A stretch of DNA of 64,000 bases from Streptomyces griseiscabiei (GTDB lineage: Bacteria; Actinomycetota; Actinomycetes; Streptomycetales; Streptomycetaceae). The notes below the pieces were generated by a model, which was not told the DNA's origin, did not search any database, and saw only the letters and a list, made by a program, of their open reading frames with translations. Where the stretch lies: the NCBI RefSeq assembly GCF_020010925.1, contig NZ_JAGJBZ010000003.1, positions 682,001 to 746,000 on the forward strand, written 5' to 3'. Positions 10,311 to 18,942 of the stretch are shown piece after piece (positions within the stretch are counted from its first letter, which is position 1; every line of letters starts with the position of its first letter). Both the position numbers and the translations under genes were made by a program.

Positions 10311-10439
10311 TGGCGGCACCTCCTCTCGTCATGACGGTCGACTCCCCAGGGGGTCCTGAGGGTTGCACGTCCCCGACCGAGCCACACGATCGAGTGATCG
10401 GTGTCGGCCAGGCGCGACCACAGGGAGCCTGTATCCCGC

Positions 10440-10468
10440 ACAACGAGTGGCGCGGCACTTGGGTTACG
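10440..10468 (-). promoter_or_regulatory. Putative sigma-BldN promoter of rsbN
   Basis: On the minus strand CGTAAC (10468-10463) and CGTTGT (10445-10440) are separated by 17 bases. From memory, the sigma-BldN consensus is CGTAAC with CGTTGA. The site lies upstream of rsbN, a known member of the BldN regulon, which supports an autoregulatory loop. The last -10 base differs from the consensus. Confidence 0.6.
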
Positions 10469-10596
10469 GACGGCGGATGATCGGACGAGGAAGTCAACGG
10501 ACTTCGACGGAGGGTGAGTTGGGCGTCGCGGAGCGTGCGTGAGCGGTGCGCTCGGCGGGCCGGTGGCTCAGCTGCGGGTGTTCCGGTCGGCGGTGC

Positions 10597-11373
10597 TCAG
10601 CGGGCGTCGTCCGGGAGGAGGCGGGCGAGGGTGCGGACCGCGCGGTACTGGAGGGTCTTGATCGCGCCCTCGTTCTTACCCATGACACGGGCGGTCTCGG
10701 CGACGGAGAGGCCCTGGAGGAAGCGGAGGGTGACGCACTCCTGCTGCTGGGGGTTGAGGCGGCGTACGGCCTCCAGGAGGGCGGCGTTGGAGAGGGACTC
10801 CAGGACGGAGTCCTCGGGGGAGCGCTCGACCTCGTTGGCGTCGAGCATCTCGCCGGTGGTGACCTCCAGCCGGAAACGGCTGGACTTGAAGTGGTCGGCC
10901 ACCAGATTGCGGGCGATCGTGACCAGCCAGGCGCCGAAGTCACGGCCCTGCCAGGTGAACGTGCCGATGCGGCGCAGGGCGCGCAGGAACGTCTCGCTGG
11001 TGAGGTCCTCGGCGGTCGCCTTGCCGCCGACCCGGTAGTAGATGTAGCGGTAGACGGTGTCGCTGTACTGGTCGTACAGGCGGCCGAAGGCGTCGGCCTC
11101 GCCGGACTGGGCGCGTTCGACGAGGTCCATCATGCGGGCGCTGTCGCTGTCCGCGGCGGGACGGCGGGTGGTCGTGGCGGTGGATCCCGAACGGCCTCGT
11201 CTGCCCACCGCCGCGCCACCGTCGGCCAGTGCGTAGCACGGGCCGACGGGCGCGGCGGAGGTGGCGAGGGCGGGGACGGCGTACGCGGTGGGGACGAAGC
11301 CGCGCAACAGTTGGTTGACTGTCGCGCGCAGCGTAGCCAGGCCCGAGGCGTCAACCCCGACGTGTGGGTACAC
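10597..11373 (-). CDS. bldN: BldN, developmental ECF sigma factor with N-terminal pro-region
   Basis: A 258-residue ECF sigma factor required for aerial mycelium formation in Streptomyces through bldM, chaplin and rodlin genes. The sigma-2 region starts near residue 82 (LVERAQSGEADAFGRLYDQY), with the -10 recognition helix DLTSETFLRALRR. Sigma-4 follows (LNPQQQECVTLRFLQGLS to MGKNEGAIKTLQYRAVRTL). The first ~80 residues lie outside the sigma fold and correspond to the pro-sequence removed in S. coelicolor. The product is held by RsbN, encoded downstream on the same strand. The start ATG (Met-Tyr-Pro-His) is the only one that keeps the pro-region. Confidence 0.95.
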   Translation of the reverse strand: MYPHVGVDASGLATLRATVNQLLRGFVPTAYAVPALATSAAPVGPCYALADGGAAVGRRGRSGSTATTTRRPAADSDSARMMDLVERAQSGEADAFGRLYDQYSDTVYRYIYYRVGGKATAEDLTSETFLRALRRIGTFTWQGRDFGAWLVTIARNLVADHFKSSRFRLEVTTGEMLDANEVERSPEDSVLESLSNAALLEAVRRLNPQQQECVTLRFLQGLSVAETARVMGKNEGAIKTLQYRAVRTLARLLPDDAR

Positions 11374-11763
11374 GGGACTCCCAGAGGCAGAGCTTCCATC
11401 ACGTGCAGTGCGGAACCTTTCACCCGTCGTAGCGACGGAGGGGTACCGGTTTGCGTTTGAGGAGAATAACGCTTCGTGCAGGCACTGCTACACCCAGTTG
11501 CTCAAATCATCGATTACGTCGCTTCTGTTACGTATTGGAGGCCGCTCAAGTGCCGTGCCGTGATCGGTTATTGATCGATTCGGTTCGTGTTCCGCCTGGG
11601 TGCAGGGCGTGTTGTGGTCGGGTGCGGAGGGCGTGACTGAGGGGGGTGGAGTGGGGGTAGGACGGCTGGAATGCCCGGTGACGGGCCCGGACGCGCGAAC
11701 GCCGGAGGGGCTGGGAGAACCCAGCCCCTCCGGCGTTCGAGAAACGATCGGCCGTTCAGTCGT
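11374..11763. other. Intergenic region upstream of bldN
   Basis: This 390-base gap holds the bldN promoter region and, at its far end, the terminator of the HAD-IB gene. AGTGC (11407-11411) and TCACC (11420-11424), 34-51 bases upstream of the bldN start, form a one-mismatch BldD-type half-site pair; BldD is known to repress bldN. The stretch 11,450-11,580 is relatively AT-rich for this genome and contains ACACCCAGTTG, which matches part of the later BldD consensus. I see no gene in it. Confidence 0.45.
11697..11738 (-). terminator. Terminator of the HAD-IB phosphatase gene
   Basis: A perfect 19-bp stem (11697-11715 with 11720-11738) closes on an AGAA loop. It lies 26 bases after the stop of the minus-strand HAD-IB gene and insulates bldN from read-through. 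Confidence 0.85.
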
Positions 11764-12699
11764 TCAGCGGCGGCGGCGGTGCAGAGCGATCGCGGCGGCG
11801 GTGCCGCCGGCCACCGCGCCCACGCCCGCCGCGGCGGGCAGGCCGACCTTGGCGGCCTTGCGGGCGGTGCGGTAGTCGCGCAGCCGCCAGTCCATCTCGC
11901 GGGCGTGCCTGCGGAGTTTGCTGTCGGGGTTGATGGCGTACGGATGGCCCACGAGCGACAGCATCGGGATGTCGTTGTGGGAGTCGCTGTACGCGGCGCA
12001 GCGCGAGAGGTCGAGGGCCTCGGCGGCGGCCAGGGCGCGGACGGCCTCGGCCTTCGCGGGGCCGTGCAGCGGTTCGCCGACCAGCTTGCCGGTGTAGACG
12101 CCGTCGACCGACTCGGCGACCGTGCCGAGGGCGCCGGTCAGGCCGAGGCGGCGGGCGATCACCTGGGCGATCTCCACGGGCGCCGCTGTGACCAGCCAGA
12201 CCTTCTGGCCGGCGTCGAGGTGGGCCTGGGCCAGGGCGCGGGTGCCCGGCCAGATGCGCTCGGCCATGTACTCGTCGTAGATCTCCTCGCCGATGATCGT
12301 CAGTTCGGCCACGCGGTGGCCCTGGACGATGGAGAGCGCGGAGTTCTGGGCGTCCTGCATGTGTTCGGGGTCCTCGGAGCCCGCCAGCCTGAACCAGGCC
12401 TGCTGCCAGGCGAATCGGGCGAGGTCGCGGGTCTCGAAGAACTTCCGTTTGTACAGGCCCCTCCCGAAGTGGAAGAGCGAGGCGCCCTGCATGACGGTGT
12501 TGTCGAGGTCGAAGAACGCGGCGGCCCTGTCGTCGCCGAGGACCGGGAATTCCGGTTCCTGGACGGCGTCGGGTGCGGGGGAGATGTCCTCCAACTCCTG
12601 GGAGGACTTGCGCGCTGCCTCCGCAGAGGCTTCGCCTGCCAAAACGCTCCGCGCCGTGGCGGAGCGCCTACGGGGAGTGAGCCATCCGAGAGCGGCCAT
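11764..12699 (-). CDS. HAD-IB family hydrolase (SerB-like phosphatase)
   Basis: A 311-residue protein with a HAD domain from about residue 57. Motif I is [11 protein letters not shown] (nucleophile Asp, acid Asp), motif II the Thr in [14 protein letters not shown], and motif [20 protein letters not shown], typical of subfamily IB phosphatases such as phosphoserine phosphatase. The C-terminus has a hydrophobic Gly/Ala stretch ([27 protein letters not shown]) that looks like a membrane anchor with positive tail, so the enzyme is probably membrane-bound. The same gene lies next to bldN in other streptomycetes. The substrate is unknown; phospholipid or lysophosphatidate dephosphorylation is one possibility. 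Confidence 0.82.
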   Translation of the reverse strand: MAALGWLTPRRRSATARSVLAGEASAEAARKSSQELEDISPAPDAVQEPEFPVLGDDRAAAFFDLDNTVMQGASLFHFGRGLYKRKFFETRDLARFAWQQAWFRLAGSEDPEHMQDAQNSALSIVQGHRVAELTIIGEEIYDEYMAERIWPGTRALAQAHLDAGQKVWLVTAAPVEIAQVIARRLGLTGALGTVAESVDGVYTGKLVGEPLHGPAKAEAVRALAAAEALDLSRCAAYSDSHNDIPMLSLVGHPYAINPDSKLRRHAREMDWRLRDYRTARKAAKVGLPAAAGVGAVAGGTAAAIALHRRRR

Positions 12700-12896
12700 G
12701 TCGTGAGCATAGCCAGTCTGTTCGGTGGTTCCGGAGTCGAGAGGTTTGCGGGCTGTGAACTCTCCGCGACCGTGTCGTTAAAGACGTCGTGCGGACGGCG
12801 TGTCCGGGTGCGGCAGAAGGGGGAACCGGTGGGGAAAAGGGCAGGTTGTGAGCTTCATGGTGAGGAAGGGGTGTGGAGATCCCGTGCGGAGCGACA

Positions 12897-13178
12897 ATGG
12901 CCGGCATGAGTGCCATGTTCCGGCGGACGCCGAAGAATTCCGGTGAGCGGCTCGTCACACTGATCGGAAAACCCGGATGTCATCTGTGCGACGACGCGGA
13001 GGCGGTGATCGGGAAGGTCTGCGGTGAGCTGGGCGTTCCCTGGGAGAAGAAGGACATCACCGAGGACGCCGAACTGCACCGGCAGTACTGGGAGCAGATT
13101 CCCGTGGTGCTGGTGGACGGGGCGCAGCACACCTTCTGGAGGGTGAACGAGGAGCGCCTTCGCAAAGCCCTCTCGTAG
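12897..13178 (+). CDS. Glutaredoxin-family protein
   Basis: About 93 residues forming a thioredoxin fold with redox motif KPGCHLCDDAEAVI (Cys-His-Leu-Cys) and the cis-Pro segment EQIPVVLVDG. Actinobacteria lack glutathione, so the partner is more likely mycothiol or a thioredoxin-type reductase. The start is uncertain: ATG 12897 has GGAG 5 bases upstream, while an in-frame GTG at 12873 has AGGAAGG and would add 8 residues, and ATG 12906 would shorten it. It precedes rex, a redox regulator, which suits a role in thiol or NADH stress. Confidence 0.85.
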   Translation: MAGMSAMFRRTPKNSGERLVTLIGKPGCHLCDDAEAVIGKVCGELGVPWEKKDITEDAELHRQYWEQIPVVLVDGAQHTFWRVNEERLRKALS

Positions 13179-13418
13179 CGGTGGGCCGCGGTGACCCGAG
13201 TTGTGACCTGACCGACCAGTCCAAGTGGTCCCAAAAGTCGCTTAGGATCGATGGGCTGGTTGGTCTCGGGGGCGGGATTCGTGAGGAGAGTGTGCGGTTT
13301 TGCCCCCGTTGTGCAAGGCGTCCGATGCGGTACGACGGTACGTGTGTGCCGGTTCCGTACAGGTGCGTCGTATGTGCGTGACCCCGGTCACGTTGGCCGG
13401 GCAAATCGGACACCATCT

Positions 13419-13447
13419 TTGTGCACGCGTTCACAAAGACATAGCCT
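13419..13447 (+). promoter_or_regulatory. Rex operator (ROP) overlapping the rex promoter
   Basis: TGTGCACGCGTTCACA at 13420-13435 differs from the S. coelicolor ROP TGTGAACGCGTTCACA by one base. It overlaps a promoter with -35 TTGTGC (13419-13424), a 17-base spacer and -10 TAGCCT (13442-13447). Rex bound here would block RNA polymerase when NADH/NAD+ is low, giving autoregulation and control of hemACD downstream. Confidence 0.88.
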
Positions 13448-13512
13448 GCTGTCGACGGGGCGGTCTGGGGACGCATGACCGCCCGCAGCCCCGCTCTACC
13501 CGCAGGAGCACC

Positions 13513-14268
13513 GTGGCAACTGGCCGAACTCACCGACCGGCGACCCGTAGCCGAGGGATTCCCGAGGCCACCGTCGCCAGGCTTCCGCTGTACCTCCGTG
13601 CCCTGACCGCGCTGTCCGAGCGTTCGGTCCCCACCGTTTCATCCGAGGAACTGGCGGCCGCCGCGGGGGTCAACTCCGCGAAGCTGCGCAAGGATTTCTC
13701 TTACCTGGGCTCGTACGGAACGCGCGGTGTGGGCTACGACGTCGAGTATCTCGTCTACCAGATCTCGCGTGAGCTGGGCCTGACGCAGGACTGGCCGGTC
13801 GTGATCGTCGGTATCGGTAATCTCGGCGCCGCGCTGGCCAATTACGGTGGATTCGCCTCCCGTGGATTCCGGGTGGCCGCGTTGATAGACGCCGATCCGG
13901 CGATGGCGGGGAAGCCGGTCGCGGGTATTCCGGTCCAGCACTCGGACGAGCTGGAGAAGATCATCGAGGAGAACGGCGTGTCCATCGGGGTGATCGCCAC
14001 CCCCGCCGGTGCCGCCCAGCCCGTGTGCGACCGGCTGGTCGCCGCCGGGGTCACCTCGATCCTGAACTTCGCGCCGACCGTCCTGACCGTGCCGGACGGG
14101 GTCGACGTACGGAAGGTCGACCTCTCCATCGAGCTGCAGATCCTCGCCTTCCACGAGCAGCGCAAGGCCGTCGAGGAGGCCGCGGGCGAGACCGGTCCCG
14201 TGGCGCCGGCTCCCAAGGAGTCCGGGAAAGGGCCCGACGGGGATGTCCCCGCCGTGATGCCGGCATGA
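13513..14268 (+). CDS. rex: Redox-sensing transcriptional repressor Rex
   Basis: A 251-residue dimeric repressor that senses NADH/NAD+. The N-terminal winged helix (about 15-80) includes ATVARLPLYLRAL and the recognition region AAAAGVNSAKLRKDFSYLG. The Rossmann NAD(H) domain starts at VVIVGIGNLGAALANY near residue 100, with the C-terminal swapped helix around LSIELQILAFHEQRKAVE. A Pro/Gly-rich tail of about 30 residues is appended. The GTG start at 13513 has AGGAG 5 bases upstream. The stop overlaps the hemA ATG (ATGA), so rex leads a coupled rex-hemA-hemC-hemD operon. Confidence 0.97.
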   Translation: MATGRTHRPATRSRGIPEATVARLPLYLRALTALSERSVPTVSSEELAAAAGVNSAKLRKDFSYLGSYGTRGVGYDVEYLVYQISRELGLTQDWPVVIVGIGNLGAALANYGGFASRGFRVAALIDADPAMAGKPVAGIPVQHSDELEKIIEENGVSIGVIATPAGAAQPVCDRLVAAGVTSILNFAPTVLTVPDGVDVRKVDLSIELQILAFHEQRKAVEEAAGETGPVAPAPKESGKGPDGDVPAVMPA

Positions 14269-16142
14269 GTCTTCTGGTCGTCGGACTGAGCCACCGCAGC
14301 GCACCGGTGAGTGTGCTGGAGCGGGCCGCGCTCTCCCTGGACGCGCAGATCAAGTTGCTTCAGGACACGGTCGCCGCCGAGCCGGCCGCCGAGGCCGCCG
14401 TCCTCGCCACCTGCAACCGCATCGAGCTGTACGCGGACGTGGACAAGTTCCACGCGGGCGTCGCCGAGCTGTCCACGCTGCTCGCCCGGCACAGCGGGGT
14501 GGGGCTCGACGAGATCACTCCCTATCTGTACGTGCACTACGAGGACCGCGCCGTCCACCATCTGTTCTCGGTGGCCTGCGGGCTCGACTCGATGGTCGTC
14601 GGCGAGGGGCAGATCCTCGGGCAGATCAAGGACGCGCTGGCCCGCGCCCAGGAGCTGCACACCGCGGGGCGGCTGCTGAACGACCTGTTCCAGCAGGGCC
14701 TCAGGGTCGGCAAGCGGGCGCACTCCGAGACCGGCATCGACCGGGCCGGGCAGTCGCTGGTGACCTTCGGTCTGGAGCAGTTCACCGCCGGGGCGGACGT
14801 GGCGGAGTGGGCCCGGGGCAAGCGGGCCGTCGTGATCGGCGCCGGGTCGATGTCCTCGCTGGCCGCCGCGACCCTCGCGCGCGCGGGCGTCGCCGAGATC
14901 GTGATCGCCAACCGGACGCCCGACCGGGCCGAGCGGCTGGCCCACCTGCTCGAAGAGCAGTACGGACAGCGCCTGACGGAGCAGGGCGAAACGGACGTGC
15001 TGGCCCGCGCGGTACCGATGCATTCGGTGCCAGCCGAGCTGACACGTGCCGATCTCGCCGTCTCCTGCACGGGCGCCACGGGCCTGGTCCTGACCGCCGA
15101 GACGGTCGCGGCGGCGGTCGAGGGGCGGGTGCCCGGGGGCGCGTTCCCCGCGGTTTCCACGGCCCTCGCGGCGGAGGCCGAGGCGCGTACGGACGTACGG
15201 CCGGTCCTGCCGCCCGCCTCCCTCGGCAGCGACGACGACTGCCCGCTCGACCTGCCCGCCGTCCAGGGCGGTGGCTTCTCCGTGCTCGGGGAGGCGGCGG
15301 TCGCCGGGATGGACGCGGCCACGCTGGAGCAGCACGCCGCCTGGGTCGACAACGCGACCGTGGACCGGCGCACAAGCCGTCGGACGCCGGAGCGTGAGGG
15401 GTTGCGCGAGGCTTCGCGCGCGCCGGAGCGGGAGACCGCGCGTACGGCCGTGGGCATGGTCGCCGCCGATGCCGAGCTGATCGCCGCGCTCGTCGCGACC
15501 GTGGCCGTCACCGGACGGATCACCGATCTGCGCCGGCCCGAGCCCGTCATCGAGGTGCCCCGGCCCGCGCCCGTGCTCGCGCTGCTCGACCTGGCGATGC
15601 CCCGGGACATCGACGCCGCCGCGCACCGGCTGGCCGGGGTGCGGCTGGTCGACATCGAGTCGCTCGCCGAGATCTCCGCCGACGCGCCCATGGCCGCCGA
15701 CGTCGACATGGTGCGGAGGATCGTTTCGGACGAGGTGGCGGCCTTCGGCGCCGCTCAGCGTGCCGCGCACATCACCCCCACCGTCGTGGCGCTGCGCGCC
15801 ATGGCCGCCGACGTCGTCGCGAGCGAGATCGCCCGCCTGGAGGGCCGGCTGCCGGGCCTCGACGACAGGCACCGCGGCGAGATCACCCAGACCGTGCGGC
15901 GCGTCGTCGACAAGCTGCTGCACGCGCCGACCGTACGGGTCAAGCAGCTCGCGGCCGAGCCCGGCGGCGCCGGATACGCGGACGCGCTGCGGACCCTGTT
16001 CGACCTGGACCAGGAGACGGTCGCCGCCGTGTCCCGGGCCGAGGACCGCGAGCGGACCTTCCAGAACTTCGAGAACCTCGAGAACCTCGAAGACCTCGAG
16101 AACTTCGAGAAGACGAACGCCGAGAACCGAGGGCGATCATGA
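14265..16142 (+). CDS. hemA: Glutamyl-tRNA reductase
   Basis: A 625-residue enzyme that reduces glutamyl-tRNA with NADPH to glutamate-1-semialdehyde, the first step of C5 tetrapyrrole synthesis. The catalytic Cys50 lies in VLATCNRIELYAD. The GMVVGEGQILGQ-like signature (SMVVGEGQILGQIKDAL), NADPH-binding VVIGAGSMSSLAAATLA and a C-terminal dimer helix are present. It is longer than the usual 420-450 residues: an insert of roughly 100 residues lies between the NADPH and dimer domains (about 290-410), and a repetitive acidic tail of Phe/Leu-Glu-Asn units ends the protein. The start overlaps the rex stop. Confidence 0.96.
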   Translation: MSLLVVGLSHRSAPVSVLERAALSLDAQIKLLQDTVAAEPAAEAAVLATCNRIELYADVDKFHAGVAELSTLLARHSGVGLDEITPYLYVHYEDRAVHHLFSVACGLDSMVVGEGQILGQIKDALARAQELHTAGRLLNDLFQQGLRVGKRAHSETGIDRAGQSLVTFGLEQFTAGADVAEWARGKRAVVIGAGSMSSLAAATLARAGVAEIVIANRTPDRAERLAHLLEEQYGQRLTEQGETDVLARAVPMHSVPAELTRADLAVSCTGATGLVLTAETVAAAVEGRVPGGAFPAVSTALAAEAEARTDVRPVLPPASLGSDDDCPLDLPAVQGGGFSVLGEAAVAGMDAATLEQHAAWVDNATVDRRTSRRTPEREGLREASRAPERETARTAVGMVAADAELIAALVATVAVTGRITDLRRPEPVIEVPRPAPVLALLDLAMPRDIDAAAHRLAGVRLVDIESLAEISADAPMAADVDMVRRIVSDEVAAFGAAQRAAHITPTVVALRAMAADVVASEIARLEGRLPGLDDRHRGEITQTVRRVVDKLLHAPTVRVKQLAAEPGGAGYADALRTLFDLDQETVAAVSRAEDRERTFQNFENLENLEDLENFEKTNAENRGRS

Positions 16143-17107
16143 GTGACCCGCAAGACAGGGCCCTGAGGCTCGGGACCAGGCGGAGCAGACTCGCCATGGC
16201 CCAGTCCGGGCAGGTGGCGGAGCAGGTCCGTCGGCTGACCGGACGGCCCGTGGAACTCGTGGAGATCACGACGTACGGCGATGTCTCCCGCGAGCAGCTG
16301 GCGCAGATCGGCGGCACGGGCGTGTTCGTCGCCGCGCTGCGCGAGGCGCTGCTGCGCGGCGAGGTCGACTTCGCCGTGCACTCGCTGAAGGACCTGCCGA
16401 CCGCGCAGCCGGACGAGCTGGCGCTGGCCGCCGTGCCGGTGCGCGAGGACGCGCGGGACGTCCTGGTCGCCCGGGACGGACTGACCTTCGAGCGGCTGCC
16501 CGAGGGCGCCCGCGTCGGCACCGGTTCGCCGCGGCGGATGTCCCAGCTGAACGCGTACGCGCGCGGCCACGGGCTCACGATCGAGACGGTGCCGATCCGG
16601 GGGAACGTGGACACCCGGATCGGATACGTGCGGAAGGGTGAGCTGGACGCCGTCGTCCTGGCCGCCGCCGGACTGAACCGGATCGGACGCAGTGATGAAG
16701 TGACCGACTTCCTCTCGGTCGACACCGTTTTGCCCGCCCCCGGCCAGGGGGCACTGGCGATCGAATGCGCCGCGGACAACGCTGCGTTGATCGCCTCGCT
16801 CGCCGGGCTCGACGACCCGTACACTCGGGCCGCCGTGACCGCCGAGCGGTCCCTGCTCGCCGCCCTGGAGGCCGGTTGCAGCGCACCTGTGGGTGCGTTC
16901 GCCGACCTTCTGGCCGACGGGCAGATTGTCAAGGAGATGCGCCTGCGCGGCGTCGTCGGCACGATCGACGGCTCGACGCTGGTGCAGCTGTCCACCACCG
17001 GTCCCGTGCCCGAGACGTACGACCAAGCAATGGCGCTCGGCCGTGAACTCGCCGCCGAGATGCTCGCTAAGGGCGCGGCCGGTCTGATGGGGGAGCGAGC
17101 ACATTGA
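16139..17107 (+). CDS. hemC: Porphobilinogen deaminase (hydroxymethylbilane synthase)
   Basis: A 322-residue cytosolic enzyme that joins four porphobilinogens into hydroxymethylbilane. Visible motifs are LRLGTRRSRLAMAQ at the start, FAVHSLKDLPT with the catalytic Asp and Lys region, VGTGSPRR, PIRGNVDTR, PAPGQGALAIE, and Cys247 in LEAGCSAPVG, which carries the dipyrromethane cofactor. The length matches the family. The ATG overlaps the hemA stop (ATGA) and the stop overlaps the hemD TTG, so it sits in a tightly coupled operon under the Rex operator. Confidence 0.97.
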   Translation: MSDPQDRALRLGTRRSRLAMAQSGQVAEQVRRLTGRPVELVEITTYGDVSREQLAQIGGTGVFVAALREALLRGEVDFAVHSLKDLPTAQPDELALAAVPVREDARDVLVARDGLTFERLPEGARVGTGSPRRMSQLNAYARGHGLTIETVPIRGNVDTRIGYVRKGELDAVVLAAAGLNRIGRSDEVTDFLSVDTVLPAPGQGALAIECAADNAALIASLAGLDDPYTRAAVTAERSLLAALEAGCSAPVGAFADLLADGQIVKEMRLRGVVGTIDGSTLVQLSTTGPVPETYDQAMALGRELAAEMLAKGAAGLMGERAH

Positions 17108-18870
17108 GCCCCACCACCCTTCCCGCCGGTCCGGACCACGGTCACGTCACCTTCCTCGGTGCCGGACCCGGGGATCCGGGACTGCTGACACTGCGCGCCG
17201 TCGAGGCACTGGCGCACGCGGACGTTCTCATCGCCGAGCACGATGTGCTCGACGTGGTGCGTACGCACGCCCGCGCCGGCGTCGCCCTACTGGACACCGA
17301 TTCGAGCCCGCCGCCGTCGGCACTGACCGCGGCGTCCTCACCCACTGCCTCTGCCTCTTCCGCGGCTACTTCAGCGGATACGTTTTCGGGCACAGGCACG
17401 CCTCAGCTGACGGTTGTTGACGGCGCGTCAACAACCGTTGGTGCACCCGCTGTGCGGGATGCGGCACATCTTGTCATGGAGGCCGCGAGGGGCGGCAAGC
17501 GGGTCGTGCGTGCGGTGTCCGGGGACCCTGGCCTGGACACCTACGCCACCGAGGAGATGCTGGCGTGCGCCGCCGCCGGTGTGCCCTTCGAGGTGGTGCC
17601 CGGTGTGGCGGCCGCCGTGGGTGTGCCCGCGTACGCCGGTGTGCCGCTGCGGGACGCGCAGGGCGCGGACGTACGGTTCGTCGACGCGCGCACGGCCTCC
17701 GACCGGTGCTGGGCGGAGGTCGGGGCGTCCGACGGGACCGTCGTGGTCTCGGCGACGCTGGAGACCGTGGCCGCGGCGGCGGGTGAGCTGGTCGCCGCGG
17801 GCCGGAAGCCGGACACCCCCATGACCGTGACCGTCGCCGGTACGACGACCCGGCAGCGGACCTGGAGCGCGACGCTCGGCACGATCGCCCAGACCTTCAA
17901 GCAGGCCAAGGTGCTGCCCTCGCCGGAGGGCGGCCGGCCGGTGATAGCCGTGGTCGGTGAGCGTTCCGCCGCGGCCCAGCGCGATCAGCTGTCGTGGTTC
18001 GAGAACAAGCCGCTCTTCGGGTGGCGCGTCCTCGTGCCGCGCACGAAGGAACAGGCGGCCTCGCTCTCCGACCAACTGCGCTCGTACGGGGCCGTACCGC
18101 ACGAGGTGCCGACGATCGCGGTCGAGCCGCCGCGGACGCCGCAGCAGATGGAGCGGGCGGTCAAGGGGCTCGTGACGGGCCGCTACGAGTGGATCGCCTT
18201 CACCTCGGTGAACGCGGTCAAGGCGGTCCGGGAGAAGTTCGAGGAGTACGGCCTCGATGCCCGTGCCTTCGCGGGGATCAAGGTCGCGGCGGTGGGCGAG
18301 CAGACGGCCAAGGCGCTGATCGCGTTCGGTGTGAAGCCGGACCTGGTGCCGAGCGGCGAGCAGTCGGCCGCCGGGCTGCTGGACGACTGGCCGCCGTACG
18401 ACCCGGTCTTCGACCCGATCGACCGGGTGTTCCTGCCGCGGGCCGACATCGCCACGGAGACGCTGGTCGCCGGGCTGATCGAGCTCGGGTGGGAGGTCGA
18501 CGACGTCACCGCCTACCGGACCGTGCGGGCCTCGCCGCCGCCGGCCGAGACCCGGGAGGCGATCAAGGGCGGTGGCTTCGACGCCGTTCTCTTCACCTCC
18601 TCCTCCACCGTGCGGAACCTGGTGGGCATCGCCGGGAAGCCGCACAACGTGACGGTCATCGCCTGTATCGGGCCGGCCACCGCCAAGACGGCGGAGGAGC
18701 ACGGGCTGCGCGTGGACGTGATGGCTCCCGAGCCGTCCGTGCACAAGCTGGCGGAGGCGCTGGCGGAGTTCGGCCTGCGGCGGCGCGCGGCGGCCGTGGA
18801 GGCGGGGGATCCCGTCACTCGGCCCAGCGAGCGGCGGCCGGGGGCGCGTCGGCGGCGGTCGACGACCTGA
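17104..18870 (+). CDS. hemD: Bifunctional uroporphyrinogen-III C-methyltransferase / uroporphyrinogen-III synthase
   Basis: A 588-residue fusion. The N-terminal part (about 10-280) is a SAM-dependent tetrapyrrole methylase with VTFLGAGPGDPGLLTLRAVE and VSGDPG. It carries a Ser/Ala/Thr-rich insertion around residues 60-95, so methyltransferase activity may be reduced. The C-terminal part from LFGWRVLVPRTKEQA is a HemD domain that cyclises hydroxymethylbilane to uroporphyrinogen III, with AFTSVNAVKAV and LFTSSSTVRNLV loops. The TTG start overlaps the hemC stop (TTGA). The fusion is usual in actinobacteria. A bidirectional hairpin follows. Confidence 0.94.
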   Translation: MSPTTLPAGPDHGHVTFLGAGPGDPGLLTLRAVEALAHADVLIAEHDVLDVVRTHARAGVALLDTDSSPPPSALTAASSPTASASSAATSADTFSGTGTPQLTVVDGASTTVGAPAVRDAAHLVMEAARGGKRVVRAVSGDPGLDTYATEEMLACAAAGVPFEVVPGVAAAVGVPAYAGVPLRDAQGADVRFVDARTASDRCWAEVGASDGTVVVSATLETVAAAAGELVAAGRKPDTPMTVTVAGTTTRQRTWSATLGTIAQTFKQAKVLPSPEGGRPVIAVVGERSAAAQRDQLSWFENKPLFGWRVLVPRTKEQAASLSDQLRSYGAVPHEVPTIAVEPPRTPQQMERAVKGLVTGRYEWIAFTSVNAVKAVREKFEEYGLDARAFAGIKVAAVGEQTAKALIAFGVKPDLVPSGEQSAAGLLDDWPPYDPVFDPIDRVFLPRADIATETLVAGLIELGWEVDDVTAYRTVRASPPPAETREAIKGGGFDAVLFTSSSTVRNLVGIAGKPHNVTVIACIGPATAKTAEEHGLRVDVMAPEPSVHKLAEALAEFGLRRRAAAVEAGDPVTRPSERRPGARRRRSTT

Positions 18871-18880
18871 GGCGGTCTTC

Positions 18881-18915
18881 GGGGGAGCGGTGGCGCTGTG
18901 GGCCGCCGCTCCCCC
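18881..18915. terminator. Hairpin between convergent hemD and the immunity gene
   Basis: GGGGGAGCGGTGGC (18881-18894) pairs with GCCGCCGCTCCCCC (18902-18915), 14 bases with one non-Watson-Crick pair. It lies between two convergent genes and can act in both directions. Confidence 0.7.
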
Positions 18916-18942
18916 GGCCTGTGCGGCAGGAACAACGAGAAC

